A stretch of 47,759 bases of DNA, taken from positions 1-47,759 of the forward strand of contig CACXER010000026.1 in assembly GCA_902766765.1 (NCBI GenBank), given 5' to 3'. The DNA comes from an uncultured Elusimicrobium sp. (lineage in GTDB: Bacteria; Elusimicrobiota; Elusimicrobia; Elusimicrobiales; Elusimicrobiaceae). Each line of letters begins with the position of its first letter. Positions within the stretch are counted from its first letter, which is position 1. Below are positions 8,104-16,346 of this stretch, in pieces. The translations under genes were made by a program, and so were the position numbers. Under the pieces are notes generated by a model that saw only the letters and a program-made list of their open reading frames with translations, did not search any database and was not told where the DNA came from.

Positions 8104-8132
8104 TTGACTTTATTTTTTTTTTTTGATAGAAT
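8104..8132 (+). promoter_or_regulatory. Pilin promoter with a T12 tract as spacer
   Basis: TTGACT (8104-8109), 17 bases, TAGAAT (8127-8132). The spacer holds an uninterrupted run of twelve T (8113-8124). A GGAGG ribosome site and the ATG at 8166 follow. A one-base change in the run would move the spacing away from the 17-base optimum. Confidence 0.7.
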
Positions 8133-8165
8133 TTACATGTATTAAATTCCTGTGGAGGAATATAT

Positions 8166-8738
8166 ATGAAAAAGAAAGGTCATTTGTCGGGCGTTTTAAA
8201 CGCAGAAGGATTTACGCTGATTGAATTATTGGTGGTTGTTCTTATCATTGGTATACTGGCGGCGGTGGCACTCCCGCAATATCAAAAAGCCGTATGGAAA
8301 AGCCGTGCCTCGCAGTTGTTCACGATGGCCAAAAGTTTGGCTACGGCGCAAGAGGCCTACCATTTGGCGAATAATACGTATGCCAATTCCTTTGGAGAAC
8401 TGGACTTGGGTTTTGACAATCTCGCTACAGTTACCACGCCGGAAATCGGTGTATCCACATTGTCGTCTGATTCAATAAAGGGTAATCAATGGTTTGAATT
8501 ATCTTTAAACAATAGCACACAATTTTTGCTTTCGTCGGCTTTTTTCAAAACGGGCCCTTACAAAGGAGCAGGTTTTATCTCTGTGCAACAAGATAGCGAT
8601 AATGTGTTGGAGCAAAAATTATACTGTGTTGAACGGACTAATTACGTAGAAACCGCCGGTATTTTTTGCTCAAAACTCTACGGGGCTACAAATTTGGTGG
8701 CCACCAAATGGAGTGCCCGCTTTTACGAAATGCCGTAA
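8166..8738 (+). CDS. Type IV pilin-like protein
   Basis: A 190-residue prepilin with a 15-residue leader ending in Gly (NAEG), then [28 protein letters not shown]. This is the class III signal cut by prepilin peptidase, with Glu at mature position 5. The alpha-beta region ([18 protein letters not shown]) is shared with the other pilins of the window. The globular part is its own. Two late cysteines (C in KLYCVERT and in IFCSKLYG) probably form the D-region disulfide. Its leader is the longest of the set. It is monocistronic, with its own promoter and a terminator shared with ribF. It may be a major or minor pilin or a pseudopilin. Confidence 0.88.
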   Translation: MKKKGHLSGVLNAEGFTLIELLVVVLIIGILAAVALPQYQKAVWKSRASQLFTMAKSLATAQEAYHLANNTYANSFGELDLGFDNLATVTTPEIGVSTLSSDSIKGNQWFELSLNNSTQFLLSSAFFKTGPYKGAGFISVQQDSDNVLEQKLYCVERTNYVETAGIFCSKLYGATNLVATKWSARFYEMP

Positions 8739-8740
8739 TG

Positions 8741-8770
8741 AAAAAGCCCCGTCAATCTGACGGGGCTTTT
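8741..8770. terminator. Bidirectional terminator between pilin and ribF
   Basis: AAAAGCCCCGTC (8742-8753), five-base loop, GACGGGGCTTTT (8759-8770). The A and T flanks let it work for the plus-strand pilin and the minus-strand ribF operon. Confidence 0.85.
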
Positions 8771-8774
8771 CATT

Positions 8775-9671
8775 TTATATTTTAAACTTCTTCAGTATTT
8801 TTTTAGCGTCTTTGCGGTCTTGTTTTAACTGCGCCACCAGCGCGGGAAGCGAGGTAAACTTTGTTTCATCGCGCAGTTTTTCGGCAAACCAGATGGTAAT
8901 TTTCCGGCCGTAAATATCCGCATCAAAATCAAAGATATGCACTTCCACCAGCGGCAATTTTCCGTCAATGGAATTGACCGTCGGACGAAAACCAATATTG
9001 CAAAATCCGTCGTATATTTCTTTGCCCACGCGCACTTTAACGGCAAACACACCAAGCGGTAAAATCTTATAAATGCCCGTATCTAAATTAGCGGTTGGAA
9101 AACCGAGCGTGCGGCCCAGTTGCTTGCCTTTGATAACCTTGCCTCTTACTTCGTACGGGTGGCCTAAAAGTAAATTGGCGCGTTCTATATCACCGGACGC
9201 CAAGATTTTGCGGATGAGCGAGGAAGAAATTTTTTGTGTACCCGTTTTATAAAACCGCACGATATCAAACGGTAAATTTAACCGGGCGCATTTTTTGTAT
9301 AACCACTCGGCGCCTGCCTGTCGATTTTTACCAAGGGCAAAATCCGCACCGATAAGTAGCCCGCCCATATTATATTGTTTGAGTAAAACTTCGTTAAAGA
9401 ATTTTTCTGCACTCATGCTTCGGCACTTCATAAAATCAAGCGGTTTTATCGGTGTGCCCAGTGCGATGAGTAATTGTTTTTTTTCGTCGGGTAAAGTCAG
9501 TACCGTCATTTCCGGCGTGGGGGATAGCAAGGTTTTGGGGGGGAGCGGAAAATATAATGCAAGCGGTTTAAGTCTATGTTGTGCGGCCAGCATTTCCAAC
9601 CGACTAAGCAAAAAGCGGTGACCGGTGTGAACACCGTCAAAAGTACCGATGGTAATGAAATTTTTCTTCAT
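8775..9671 (-). CDS. ribF: Bifunctional riboflavin kinase / FAD synthetase
   Basis: Makes FMN and FAD from riboflavin. The protein has 298 residues. The N-terminal nucleotidyltransferase starts MKKNFITIGTFDGVHTGH (residues 8-17 carry the HxGH-type motif), with SSSLIRKIL near the end of that domain. The C-terminal kinase has the GKVIKGKQLGRTLGFPTANL signature and a later GFRPTV and DIYGRKI. The start overlaps the truB stop by four bases. No FMN riboswitch is visible, as expected for a downstream operon gene. It closes the rbfA-nrnA-truB-ribF unit. Confidence 0.96.
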   Translation of the reverse strand: MKKNFITIGTFDGVHTGHRFLLSRLEMLAAQHRLKPLALYFPLPPKTLLSPTPEMTVLTLPDEKKQLLIALGTPIKPLDFMKCRSMSAEKFFNEVLLKQYNMGGLLIGADFALGKNRQAGAEWLYKKCARLNLPFDIVRFYKTGTQKISSSLIRKILASGDIERANLLLGHPYEVRGKVIKGKQLGRTLGFPTANLDTGIYKILPLGVFAVKVRVGKEIYDGFCNIGFRPTVNSIDGKLPLVEVHIFDFDADIYGRKITIWFAEKLRDETKFTSLPALVAQLKQDRKDAKKILKKFKI

Positions 9672-10378
9672 AAACTAATAATCCGTTTATACAAAATTTC
9701 AGTGGGCGTTTGCTTGAGGTGGCTGGCGTCAAATGCGTTTTGTACGTGGTACGGGCCGATTTCAAGCCGCCGCAGTTTCGTTAAATGCCCGACGGTGTTT
9801 AACTTTTTTGCTAGCAAATATCCAAGGGCGCGTACATACGTTCCGCACGAGCAACGTACCGTAAAATCAATCGTTTTTTCATCTTTCAAACATACGTCTG
9901 TCCATGTTACATTGACACGGTTGTATTTACGTTCTATTTTCTCTCCGGCCCGCGCAAGTGAGTACATTTTTTGCCCGTTGATTTTCTTTGCGCTGAAAAA
10001 CGGAATCGGTTGTTCAATTTCGCCCGATAATTGGTGCGCGGCCTGTTCCACGAGCGCTTGCGTAAGCGGGGGGACCGGTTGTTCTTTTATAACATCGCCG
10101 TACGCATCCCAGGAGTCGGTTTCTTGCCCGAGCGTCAGCGTGGCCCGGTAAACTTTATTTAATTGTAAAAATCGGGCTTGCTCTTTAGTGGCTTCACGTC
10201 CGATAAGTAAAATAAGAAGCCCCGTGGCCATGGGGTCCAGCGTGCCGCTGTGCCCGATTTTTTTTGTTTTCAAGATGCGTCGTGAAATGGCAATAATATC
10301 GTGCGAAGAAAAATCCTTCGGTTTATCTATTAGTAGTAGTCCGCTGGGCGGCAGATTAGGGCAAGGATTTGACAACAT
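9668..10378 (-). CDS. truB: tRNA pseudouridine(55) synthase
   Basis: Converts U55 in the T loop of tRNAs to pseudouridine. Family motifs: GLLLIDKPKDFSSHD, the catalytic Asp in KIGHSGTLDPMATGLL, and a C-terminal RCSCGTYVRALGYLL. The start is uncertain. ATG 10402 gives 244 residues and ATG 10378 gives 236; both lie inside the end of nrnA. The shorter form (MLSNPCPNLPPSGLLLID) was chosen because the added residues look like read-through of nrnA coding sequence. The frame ends in ATGA with ribF. Confidence 0.94.
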   Translation of the reverse strand: MLSNPCPNLPPSGLLLIDKPKDFSSHDIIAISRRILKTKKIGHSGTLDPMATGLLILLIGREATKEQARFLQLNKVYRATLTLGQETDSWDAYGDVIKEQPVPPLTQALVEQAAHQLSGEIEQPIPFFSAKKINGQKMYSLARAGEKIERKYNRVNVTWTDVCLKDEKTIDFTVRCSCGTYVRALGYLLAKKLNTVGHLTKLRRLEIGPYHVQNAFDASHLKQTPTEILYKRIISL

Positions 10379-11351
10379 CGTGTACCACTTCGGCCAGCGC
10401 ATCGGTTACTTCGGCGATCGTTTTATTCGTTACTTTAAATCCGGCCGCACGCGCATGACCGCCCCCGCCAAATTGTTGGGCAATCCGGCTGACGTCGGCA
10501 TTTCCGCGCGAGCGCAAGTTGACGGATACTTTGTCGGGTTCTTCTTTTAAGAGGGCCGAGATTTCTACGCCGGGAATCATAGTGGGTTGGCTGACAATGC
10601 CTTGCGTTTGGGCCGGCGTGGCGCCAAAGGTTTCAAAGTCGCGTTTAGTTAAAATGATTTGGCTGTATTTATTGTCAAAACGCATTTCCATTTTTTCCAG
10701 TGCGCGGCCTAATAATTTAAGTTCAATGTACGATTTGGTGAAGTAAATCACTTGGTTGATTTGTTGTACATCCGCCCCTAATGCAACAAGCGCAGACGCC
10801 ACCCGCAACGCTTCTGCCGTCGTGTTGGAGTGCACGAAGCGCCCCGTATCCGTAACGACTCCGGTATATAAACAGGTGGCTTCATCCGGCGTAGGAAGGA
10901 TATTGTCTTCGCCGCTGGCTTCATAAAGTTGGAAAATAATCTCCGCGGTGGACGACGCTCCGGAGTCAATATGATTGATGTGCCCGTAGGCATCGCTGAC
11001 TAAATGGTGGTCTATGTTGACAAGCGTTTTGGCGGGTTGCAGTACACTTTCCAAATCGCCGCCGCGTTGCCTATCGGAACATTCTAGTAAGATAACGGTA
11101 TCAAAATCAGGGTTGGCGGGAAGTTCACCCACGTGTACGTTGGCCAACCCCGGCAAGAATTTCAAATCGTTGCCGATAGCCGGCGCCGCATACGCGTATA
11201 CGGTTTTGCCCAGGCGCGTAAGTAGGGAAGTCATGGCGAGCGTGCACCCTAACGAATCGCCGTCCGGGTTTAGATGTCCGGCGATGAAAAAGCGTTTTCC
11301 GGCGTGAATGGCTTGCCAGATTTGTGTGAGACTATCTTCTCTATTTTCCAT
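10356..11351 (-). CDS. nrnA: DHH/DHHA1 phosphoesterase, NrnA type (oligoribonuclease / pAp phosphatase)
   Basis: Probably degrades nanoRNA and 3'-phosphoadenosine 5'-phosphate. About 331 residues from ATG 11351, which has an AAGGA site. The longer frame from 11369 would overlap rbfA by 29 bases instead of 11. The DHH domain shows FFIAGHLNPDGDSLG, ILLECSDR, and the namesake NIDHHLVSD. The DHHA1 domain near the C-terminus has VNLRSRGNADVS and FGGGGHARAAGF. It lies between rbfA and truB, the position it holds in many bacteria. Confidence 0.94.
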   Translation of the reverse strand: MENREDSLTQIWQAIHAGKRFFIAGHLNPDGDSLGCTLAMTSLLTRLGKTVYAYAAPAIGNDLKFLPGLANVHVGELPANPDFDTVILLECSDRQRGGDLESVLQPAKTLVNIDHHLVSDAYGHINHIDSGASSTAEIIFQLYEASGEDNILPTPDEATCLYTGVVTDTGRFVHSNTTAEALRVASALVALGADVQQINQVIYFTKSYIELKLLGRALEKMEMRFDNKYSQIILTKRDFETFGATPAQTQGIVSQPTMIPGVEISALLKEEPDKVSVNLRSRGNADVSRIAQQFGGGGHARAAGFKVTNKTIAEVTDALAEVVHDVVKSLP

Positions 11352-11700
11352 GTTCGTGTTCCTTTTCAATCACTTGGAAAATGGCTTCCACCCGAGAGGC
11401 CTTTTCGGGGGTGTCGTCGTATTCAAAGGTGAAAGAGGGGATGCGTTTTAAGTGCAAGCGCCCGCGTAACTGCGCGCCGATTTCTTTGCGCAGCATACTT
11501 AGCGCCTCTTGCGTTTTTTGGCGGTCTTGCGGCGAGCCAAATACGGAGAAGTATACTTTGGCCGAGGATAAGTCCTTCGTAACGTGCACGGCCGTAATGG
11601 TTACAAATCCGCCTAAATTACCGGTTGCGGCGGCTTTAGTAACGAGCGTATTGATTTCTTCCAATAAAAGGGTTTCTAAACGTTTAATTCTATCTATCAT
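11341..11700 (-). CDS. rbfA: 30S ribosome-binding factor A
   Basis: Helps 16S rRNA 5'-end maturation and 30S assembly. The 119 residues carry the single KH-like fold (VTITAVHVTKDLSSAKVYFSVFG, then LRKEIGAQLRGRLHLKRIPSFTFEYDDT). The start ATG 11700 has no ribosome site. TATAAT with an upstream TGC ends seven bases before it, so a leaderless mRNA is predicted. In most genomes rbfA follows infB directly. Here an opposite-strand pilin gene and two terminators intervene, and this promoter restores expression of rbfA-nrnA-truB-ribF. Confidence 0.95.
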   Translation of the reverse strand: MIDRIKRLETLLLEEINTLVTKAAATGNLGGFVTITAVHVTKDLSSAKVYFSVFGSPQDRQKTQEALSMLRKEIGAQLRGRLHLKRIPSFTFEYDDTPEKASRVEAIFQVIEKEHEHGK

Positions 11701-11707
11701 ATACTTT

Positions 11708-11716
11708 ATTATAGCA
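11708..11716 (-). promoter_or_regulatory. Extended -10 of a predicted leaderless rbfA promoter
   Basis: TGCTATAAT on the minus strand, then seven bases, then ATG. The -35 region is A/T-rich without a clear TTGACA; an extended -10 can compensate. Confidence 0.6.
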
Positions 11717-11741
11717 TTTTAGAAAAAAGTTAAAAAAACAC

Positions 11742-11770
11742 TTGCAATTTTATAAAAAAGGTATTAAACT
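11742..11770 (+). promoter_or_regulatory. Promoter of the pilin at 11847
   Basis: TTGCAA (11742-11747), 17 bases, TAAACT (11765-11770). The spacer has only a six-A run, unlike the long tracts at 8113 and 19130. Confidence 0.5.
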
Positions 11771-11779
11771 ATATACAAG

Positions 11780-11816
11780 GTATCCCAAAAGGATACTTGT
11801 ATCCTAAAAAGGATAC
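11780..11816 (+). promoter_or_regulatory. Two tandem GTATCC/GGATAC hairpins in a pilin 5' leader
   Basis: GTATCC (11780-11785) pairs with GGATAC (11791-11796). The same pair recurs at 11799-11804 and 11811-11816, a period of 19-20 bases. They lie between the predicted start of transcription and the AAGGAG site of the pilin. They may stabilise the mRNA 5' end or form a double operator. Confidence 0.55.
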
Positions 11817-11846
11817 TTTTGATTCTAAGCAAAAAGGAGAACGGTT

Positions 11847-12353
11847 ATGAAACAAGGTTTCACCTTGATTGAATTGTTGGTTGTAGTATTGATTATTGGT
11901 ATTTTGTCCTCCGTGGCTTTACCGCAATACACTAAAGCGGTAGAAAAAGCCCGCGCGACAGAAGCCATCCAGTTGTTGGGTGATTTGGCCACTGCCGAAC
12001 AGATTTATCAAATGGGCATGGGTACTTACACCAACGACATGACGATGTTGGATATGCAAATTCCGGGCGTCAGTGCGAGTGCCTCGAGTACTGCTAAGAC
12101 GAAAAACTTCAACGTCTCTATTACGAGTGCGAACAATGCTACCGTGTTCCAAGCCTCAGCGTCTCGTGCGTCTGGTGGTGTCACGAATACGAGCGAGCCG
12201 AAATATGCCATTACGATTCGTATTGATTCTAATGGTGTGATTACGCGCTGGTGTAATGCGACGGCTCCTGCTTTAGGAGCGTTGTCCGCGGATTCCACGG
12301 TATCCAAGTATTGCAAATCTATTGCTAATAACTCTACCGGCGAAATCAAATAA
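11847..12353 (+). CDS. Type IV pilin-like protein
   Basis: A 168-residue prepilin with a very short leader (MKQG) before [36 protein letters not shown]. Gly precedes the cut and Glu is at mature position 5. The globular part is rich in Ser, Thr and Ala (VSASASSTAKTKNFNVSITSANNATVFQAS), unlike its paralogues. The late cysteine pair is C in RWCNATAP and YCKSIAN. An AAGGAG site precedes ATG 11847. It has its own promoter, a leader with two hairpins and a strong terminator. It interrupts the infB-rbfA operon on the opposite strand. Its simple structure and strong leader fit an abundant pilin, but this is an inference. Confidence 0.88.
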   Translation: MKQGFTLIELLVVVLIIGILSSVALPQYTKAVEKARATEAIQLLGDLATAEQIYQMGMGTYTNDMTMLDMQIPGVSASASSTAKTKNFNVSITSANNATVFQASASRASGGVTNTSEPKYAITIRIDSNGVITRWCNATAPALGALSADSTVSKYCKSIANNSTGEIK

Positions 12354-12370
12354 GTAGTTTTGCTTAAACG

Positions 12371-12404
12371 CACCCCTGGGACTTGTCCCGGGGGTGTTTT
12401 TTTA
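12371..12404 (+). terminator. Terminator of the pilin at 11847
   Basis: CACCCCTGGGAC, TTGT loop, CCCGGGGGTG (one bulge), then seven or more T. It lies 18 bases after the stop codon. Confidence 0.85.
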
Positions 12405-12455
12405 TGGGTAAGTAGGTTGGTAGGTTTGGTAAAACCTGACACTTTGTATGGCAAC

Positions 12456-12487
12456 AAAAACGCCCGGTGCTTATTAGGCACCGGGCG
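12456..12487 (-). terminator. Terminator of the rimP-nusA-infB operon
   Basis: Minus strand: CGCCCGGTGCC, TAATAA loop, GCACCGGGCG, then TTTTTGTT. The stem is ten perfect base pairs. It separates infB from the downstream rbfA unit. The 60 bases between it and the infB stop show no further feature. Confidence 0.85.
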
Positions 12488-12549
12488 CGCACTTACATAA
12501 GAGTTTACGAAGTAACTGGCCAGCGGCTTACGGCCGTGCCGCCATCCGA

Positions 12550-14856
12550 CTACATCTTAATGCGGCGTGTTACATTTTCCTTTTTGAAGCATTCAATGAC
12601 GTCACCTTCTAATACGCCCTTGAATCCTTCTACCAGGATACCGCACTCGTAGCCCTTTTCCACTTCTTTTACATCGTCTTTGAAGCGTTTTAAGCCGCCC
12701 ACTTTACCGTGGCCGACTTCTTCTCCGTTGCGTTTGACACGCACTTCGTAGCCGCGGTAAATCGTACCGCTTTCTACAAACGAACCGGAGATAATGCCGG
12801 AACTGAGTTTCATCACTTTTTTAATGATGGCCGTTCCAACTACCGTTTCCACTACATCGGGCTCTAATAAACCTTCCATAGCGGCTTTGATGTCTTCTAA
12901 CAATTCAAAGATAATGGTGTATTGGCGGATTTCAATGCCTTCGCGTTCGGCCTCGGCTTGGGCTTTGTTTTCCGTAGAAACGTGGAACCCAATAACAACG
13001 GCATTAGAGGCCTTGGCAAGCAAAATATCCGACTCGTTGATGTTGCCCGGCGCAGAAAGCACAATATCTACTTCCACTTCATCGGACGGAATGCGCAGTA
13101 GTGCGTCTTTAATGGCTTCAATGGAGCCCTGTACGTCGGCCTTTAAAATCAGGCTCAACTTCTTGACACTATTGCCGCCTTCCTCGCTCTTGGCTAAATT
13201 CATCAGCGAGGCCTGTTTGCGGTGCGCTTGTGAATCTTCCTTTTGGGCGAGTTTGCGTTTTTCGGCGGTATACCGGGCTTCTTTTTCGCTCGGCATAATA
13301 TAGAGTGTATCGCCTACTTGCGGCGGTTCTCCGTTGATACCTAAAATTTCCGCCGGCACGCTCGGACCAATTTTTTGGTAGCGTTGTGAATTTTCGTCAA
13401 TGAGCGCGCGGATGCGGCCGTAGTTCGTGCCCACGATAAAGGGGTCGCCTACTTTCATCGTGCCTTTTTGCACGAGTACCGTAGCCACGACGCCGCGTTT
13501 ATTATCGCGTTTACTTTCCAAAATCACACCTACACCGGGACGGTTCGGGTTTGCCTTGAGTTCCATGATTTCGGCTTGTAAAGCAATCATTTCCAGCAGT
13601 TTATCAATGTTGATATGCTTTTTGGCAGAAATTTCTACAAAGATTGTATTTCCTTGCCATTCTTCCGGCACCAGGCCGCGTGCGGCCAGGTCTTGCTTGA
13701 CGCGGTCCGGATTGGCGCCGGGCAAATCAATCTTGTTGACGGCTACAATGATAGGTGCCTTGGCTGCTTTGGCGTGTTCCATGGCTTCAATGGTCTGCGG
13801 CATGATACCGTCGGTGGCGGATACCACAAGCACCACGATATCCGTAGCTTGGGCTCCGCGCGCACGCATGGCGGTAAATGCCTCGTGCCCGGGTGTATCT
13901 AAAAAGGTAAGCACGCCGCGCGGCGTTTTTACACGGTACGCCCCGATATGTTGCGTAATAGCACCGGCTTCACCGGCTACGACGTTGGATTTGCGGATAG
14001 CGTCTAACAAACTCGTCTTACCGTGGTCCACGTGGCCCATGATTGTAATAACAGGGCTGCGCGGTTGAAGGTCTTCGGGTTTGTCCTCCGTATCCATGGC
14101 CAACATGGCTTCTTGCGTTAAATCTTCTTCGGCCAATTCCGCTTTGAACCCACACTCATCTACGATGAGTTCAATCATGTCTTTTTCCAGCCGTTGGTTG
14201 ATGGTGGCAAAGATACCCATCATCATGAGTTTTTTGATGAAGTCGTTGGTTTTCAAATTCATCTTTTCGGCCAGTTCTTTGACCGTCGGTTGCCCGACAA
14301 TGCGAATGGTCTTATCGTCCTTTTTGGGCGCATCTTGTTCCACGGGTTTTACGTGGCCGTGACGATCCGTATTAGCCGGATGAGGTTTAGGCGTTTGCAC
14401 CGTTACTTGCGGTTTAGGTTGCGGCGCGGGTGTAACCGGTTTGGTTTGAGCCGGAGCCGCGTGAACCACAGGGGCCGGTTTTTGTACGGGGGTCGTATGA
14501 ACAGGCGCTTGAGGTTTTGGCGTTTGCACCACCGGAGCGGGTTGTTTCGCCGGGGCCGGCTTTTCGACGACGGCGGGTTTGGGCGCCGCCGGAGCAGGGG
14601 CTTTCGCCGATTTTTCTACCGGGACGGATTTCGTTGCCTGCGTTTTGGTCCCGGTTGTTTTGGCTTTGCCCGCCGTTTTTTTGGCGGCCGGTTTTTCAGC
14701 CGCTTTTTTTACGGTTGTCTTTTTAGCCGTTGTTTTTTTGGCCGCGGGTTTATCCGCCGTTTTTTTAGTGGTTGTCTTTTTAGCCGTTGTTTTTTTGGCC
14801 GCCGGTTTTTTCTTCGCCGCGGATTCTTCCTCTTTACTAGTTGTCTTTTTCGTCAT
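12550..14856 (-). CDS. infB: Translation initiation factor IF-2
   Basis: GTPase that brings fMet-tRNA to the 30S subunit. The protein has 768 residues. Residues 1-170 are a low-complexity tail: AKKTT-type Lys/Thr/Ala repeats to about 75, then Pro/Ala/Lys/Val-rich sequence. An IF2_N domain follows at about 182-235 (KTIRIVGQPTVKELAEKM). G domain: GHVDHGKTS at 274-282, DTPGH at 320-324, NKID at 374-377. The rest matches IF-2 domains II-IV, ending GDVIECFKKENVTRRIKM. The start overlaps nusA by 20 bases. Long plus-strand frames over the tail are compositional shadows. Confidence 0.97.
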   Translation of the reverse strand: MTKKTTSKEEESAAKKKPAAKKTTAKKTTTKKTADKPAAKKTTAKKTTVKKAAEKPAAKKTAGKAKTTGTKTQATKSVPVEKSAKAPAPAAPKPAVVEKPAPAKQPAPVVQTPKPQAPVHTTPVQKPAPVVHAAPAQTKPVTPAPQPKPQVTVQTPKPHPANTDRHGHVKPVEQDAPKKDDKTIRIVGQPTVKELAEKMNLKTNDFIKKLMMMGIFATINQRLEKDMIELIVDECGFKAELAEEDLTQEAMLAMDTEDKPEDLQPRSPVITIMGHVDHGKTSLLDAIRKSNVVAGEAGAITQHIGAYRVKTPRGVLTFLDTPGHEAFTAMRARGAQATDIVVLVVSATDGIMPQTIEAMEHAKAAKAPIIVAVNKIDLPGANPDRVKQDLAARGLVPEEWQGNTIFVEISAKKHINIDKLLEMIALQAEIMELKANPNRPGVGVILESKRDNKRGVVATVLVQKGTMKVGDPFIVGTNYGRIRALIDENSQRYQKIGPSVPAEILGINGEPPQVGDTLYIMPSEKEARYTAEKRKLAQKEDSQAHRKQASLMNLAKSEEGGNSVKKLSLILKADVQGSIEAIKDALLRIPSDEVEVDIVLSAPGNINESDILLAKASNAVVIGFHVSTENKAQAEAEREGIEIRQYTIIFELLEDIKAAMEGLLEPDVVETVVGTAIIKKVMKLSSGIISGSFVESGTIYRGYEVRVKRNGEEVGHGKVGGLKRFKDDVKEVEKGYECGILVEGFKGVLEGDVIECFKKENVTRRIKM

Positions 14857-16327
14857 GGGCGCCCTCCTCCACGGTCACGTCGGCCTGTTCGGCCTTGACT
14901 TTGGCAGTGGCTTTCTTAGCGGCCTTTTTGGTTTTGGCGGTCTCTTTTTCCGCGGGTTTGACTTCTTCTTGTACGGCTATGTCGCCAGCTTCTTGATTTT
15001 CCAGATATTTTTTGGCGCCTTCAATAATTTTTTCACCCGTTTTGTCACCAATTCCTTGTACGGCGGCTAAGTGTTCCGGGGTGGCAGTGGCCAATTGTTC
15101 TACCGTTGTGAATCCGGCTTTTTGTAATACTTCGGCTAAGGCCGGGCCAACCCCTTCTACCTCGGAGAACAAGCGTTGGATGTTTTCAACGTTTACTTGT
15201 TCGGCTTGGGCTTTTTGGGTTTCACTCTTGACGGTTAAATCCCACCCGGTCAAGCGGCTGGCTAATTTGATATTTTGCCAATCTTTGCCTAGCGCAATAG
15301 CCAGTTGGTCATCGGGGACGATGATGGTGGCTTTTTTAGCGGTAGCGTTGGTTATTTTAACCAAGTTGGCCTTGGCGGGGGAAATGGAGTTGATTAAAAT
15401 GGAGGAAATGTCATCGGAGTAATTGATTAAATCAATGCGTTCCCCGGACAGTTCGTTCATAATCGCGCGAATACGAATTCCGCGCATACCGACGCAGGTT
15501 CCGATCGGATCAATTTTGTTGTCCGAACTGGCTACGATTACTTTGGCACGGAAACCCGGGTCACGTTCTACTTTTTTAATTTCTACGATGCCTTCCTCAA
15601 TTTCGGGTACTTCCACTTTAAAGAGTTCTTCTAAAAATTTACCGTTGGCACGTGATAGAATTACGTACGGCCCACGTTGTCCTTTGTCCAAGCGGTAGGC
15701 GGCTGATTTGTAGCGGCCTAAAGTAGCATCGTCGCCTACTTCGGCTAAATCGGCCGGGCTGAGCACTTTGGCGATCACGGCTTTAATGCGAGAACCGGTG
15801 GAATAACGTTCTTTGTGGATTTGTTCACAATACGGGAAGATGGCTTCAATTTTGCCTAAGTCCACAATGATATCTCTATCGGAAAAACGGCGTACGGAAC
15901 CGGTAATTACTTCGCCTTCGCGCGGTTTATATTCTTTATAAAAGTTGTCGCGTTCAATGCTGCGTACTTTTTGAATGAGTACTTGCTTGGCAATTTGCGC
16001 GGCAATGCGGGAAAATTCTTTGACTTCTAACGGAATAGATACCACGTCGCCCACTTTGGGGTTTTTGAGGTGTTCTTTGGCATCTGTTACGCTGATTTCC
16101 ATTTCCGGATTGGTAACCGTTTCTACTACATTCAGCAAATGGAATGCCGTAATATCGCCGCTTTCCACGTCAATTTTGGCGCTGATTTGGGCGGTCTTAC
16201 CGACGTTTTTGCGTAAGGCGGAAACGAGGGCATCTTCAATGGTTTTTAAAATGTCTTCTCGTTTGATGTTTTTTTCTCTTTCTAATCCCTCTAAAGCGAG
16301 GCCTAATTCTTTGGCTGTTCCTTCCAT
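14837..16327 (-). CDS. nusA: Transcription termination/antitermination factor NusA
   Basis: Binds RNA polymerase and RNA and tunes pausing, termination and antitermination. The protein has 496 residues. An N-terminal polymerase-binding domain (1-130) is followed by an S1 domain beginning at about 135 (GEVITGSVRRFSDRDIIVDLGKIEAIFP). KH1 lies at about 240-300 (DPIGTCVGMRGIRIRAIMNEL) and KH2 at about 305-375 (ALGKDWQNIKLASRLTGWDL). A helix-hairpin-helix module occupies 385-445 (VEGVGPALAEVLQKAGF, VQGIGDKTGEKI). A Lys/Ala/Glu-rich tail ends the protein. KH1 has MRG where PRG is usual, and KH2 has DWQN where DGQN is usual. It lies 19 bases after rimP. Confidence 0.97.
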   Translation of the reverse strand: MEGTAKELGLALEGLEREKNIKREDILKTIEDALVSALRKNVGKTAQISAKIDVESGDITAFHLLNVVETVTNPEMEISVTDAKEHLKNPKVGDVVSIPLEVKEFSRIAAQIAKQVLIQKVRSIERDNFYKEYKPREGEVITGSVRRFSDRDIIVDLGKIEAIFPYCEQIHKERYSTGSRIKAVIAKVLSPADLAEVGDDATLGRYKSAAYRLDKGQRGPYVILSRANGKFLEELFKVEVPEIEEGIVEIKKVERDPGFRAKVIVASSDNKIDPIGTCVGMRGIRIRAIMNELSGERIDLINYSDDISSILINSISPAKANLVKITNATAKKATIIVPDDQLAIALGKDWQNIKLASRLTGWDLTVKSETQKAQAEQVNVENIQRLFSEVEGVGPALAEVLQKAGFTTVEQLATATPEHLAAVQGIGDKTGEKIIEGAKKYLENQEAGDIAVQEEVKPAEKETAKTKKAAKKATAKVKAEQADVTVEEGAHDEKDN

Positions 16328-16346
16328 GGTGTAATTCTCCTGAGTG

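Noticed and set aside
8113..8124. T12 tract as a terminator tail
   Set aside because: No GC-rich stem precedes it on the plus strand, and the -35 and -10 boxes flank it at an exact 17-base distance.
9672..10355. FMN riboswitch for ribF
   Set aside because: ribF overlaps truB and has no leader; no matching structure seen.
14194..15070. Long Arg/Phe- or Val/Phe/Ala-rich open frames on the plus strand opposite infB and nusA
   Set aside because: They are antisense shadows of the Lys/Ala/Pro repeats of IF-2 and the NusA tail; composition is artificial and no ribosome sites fit.
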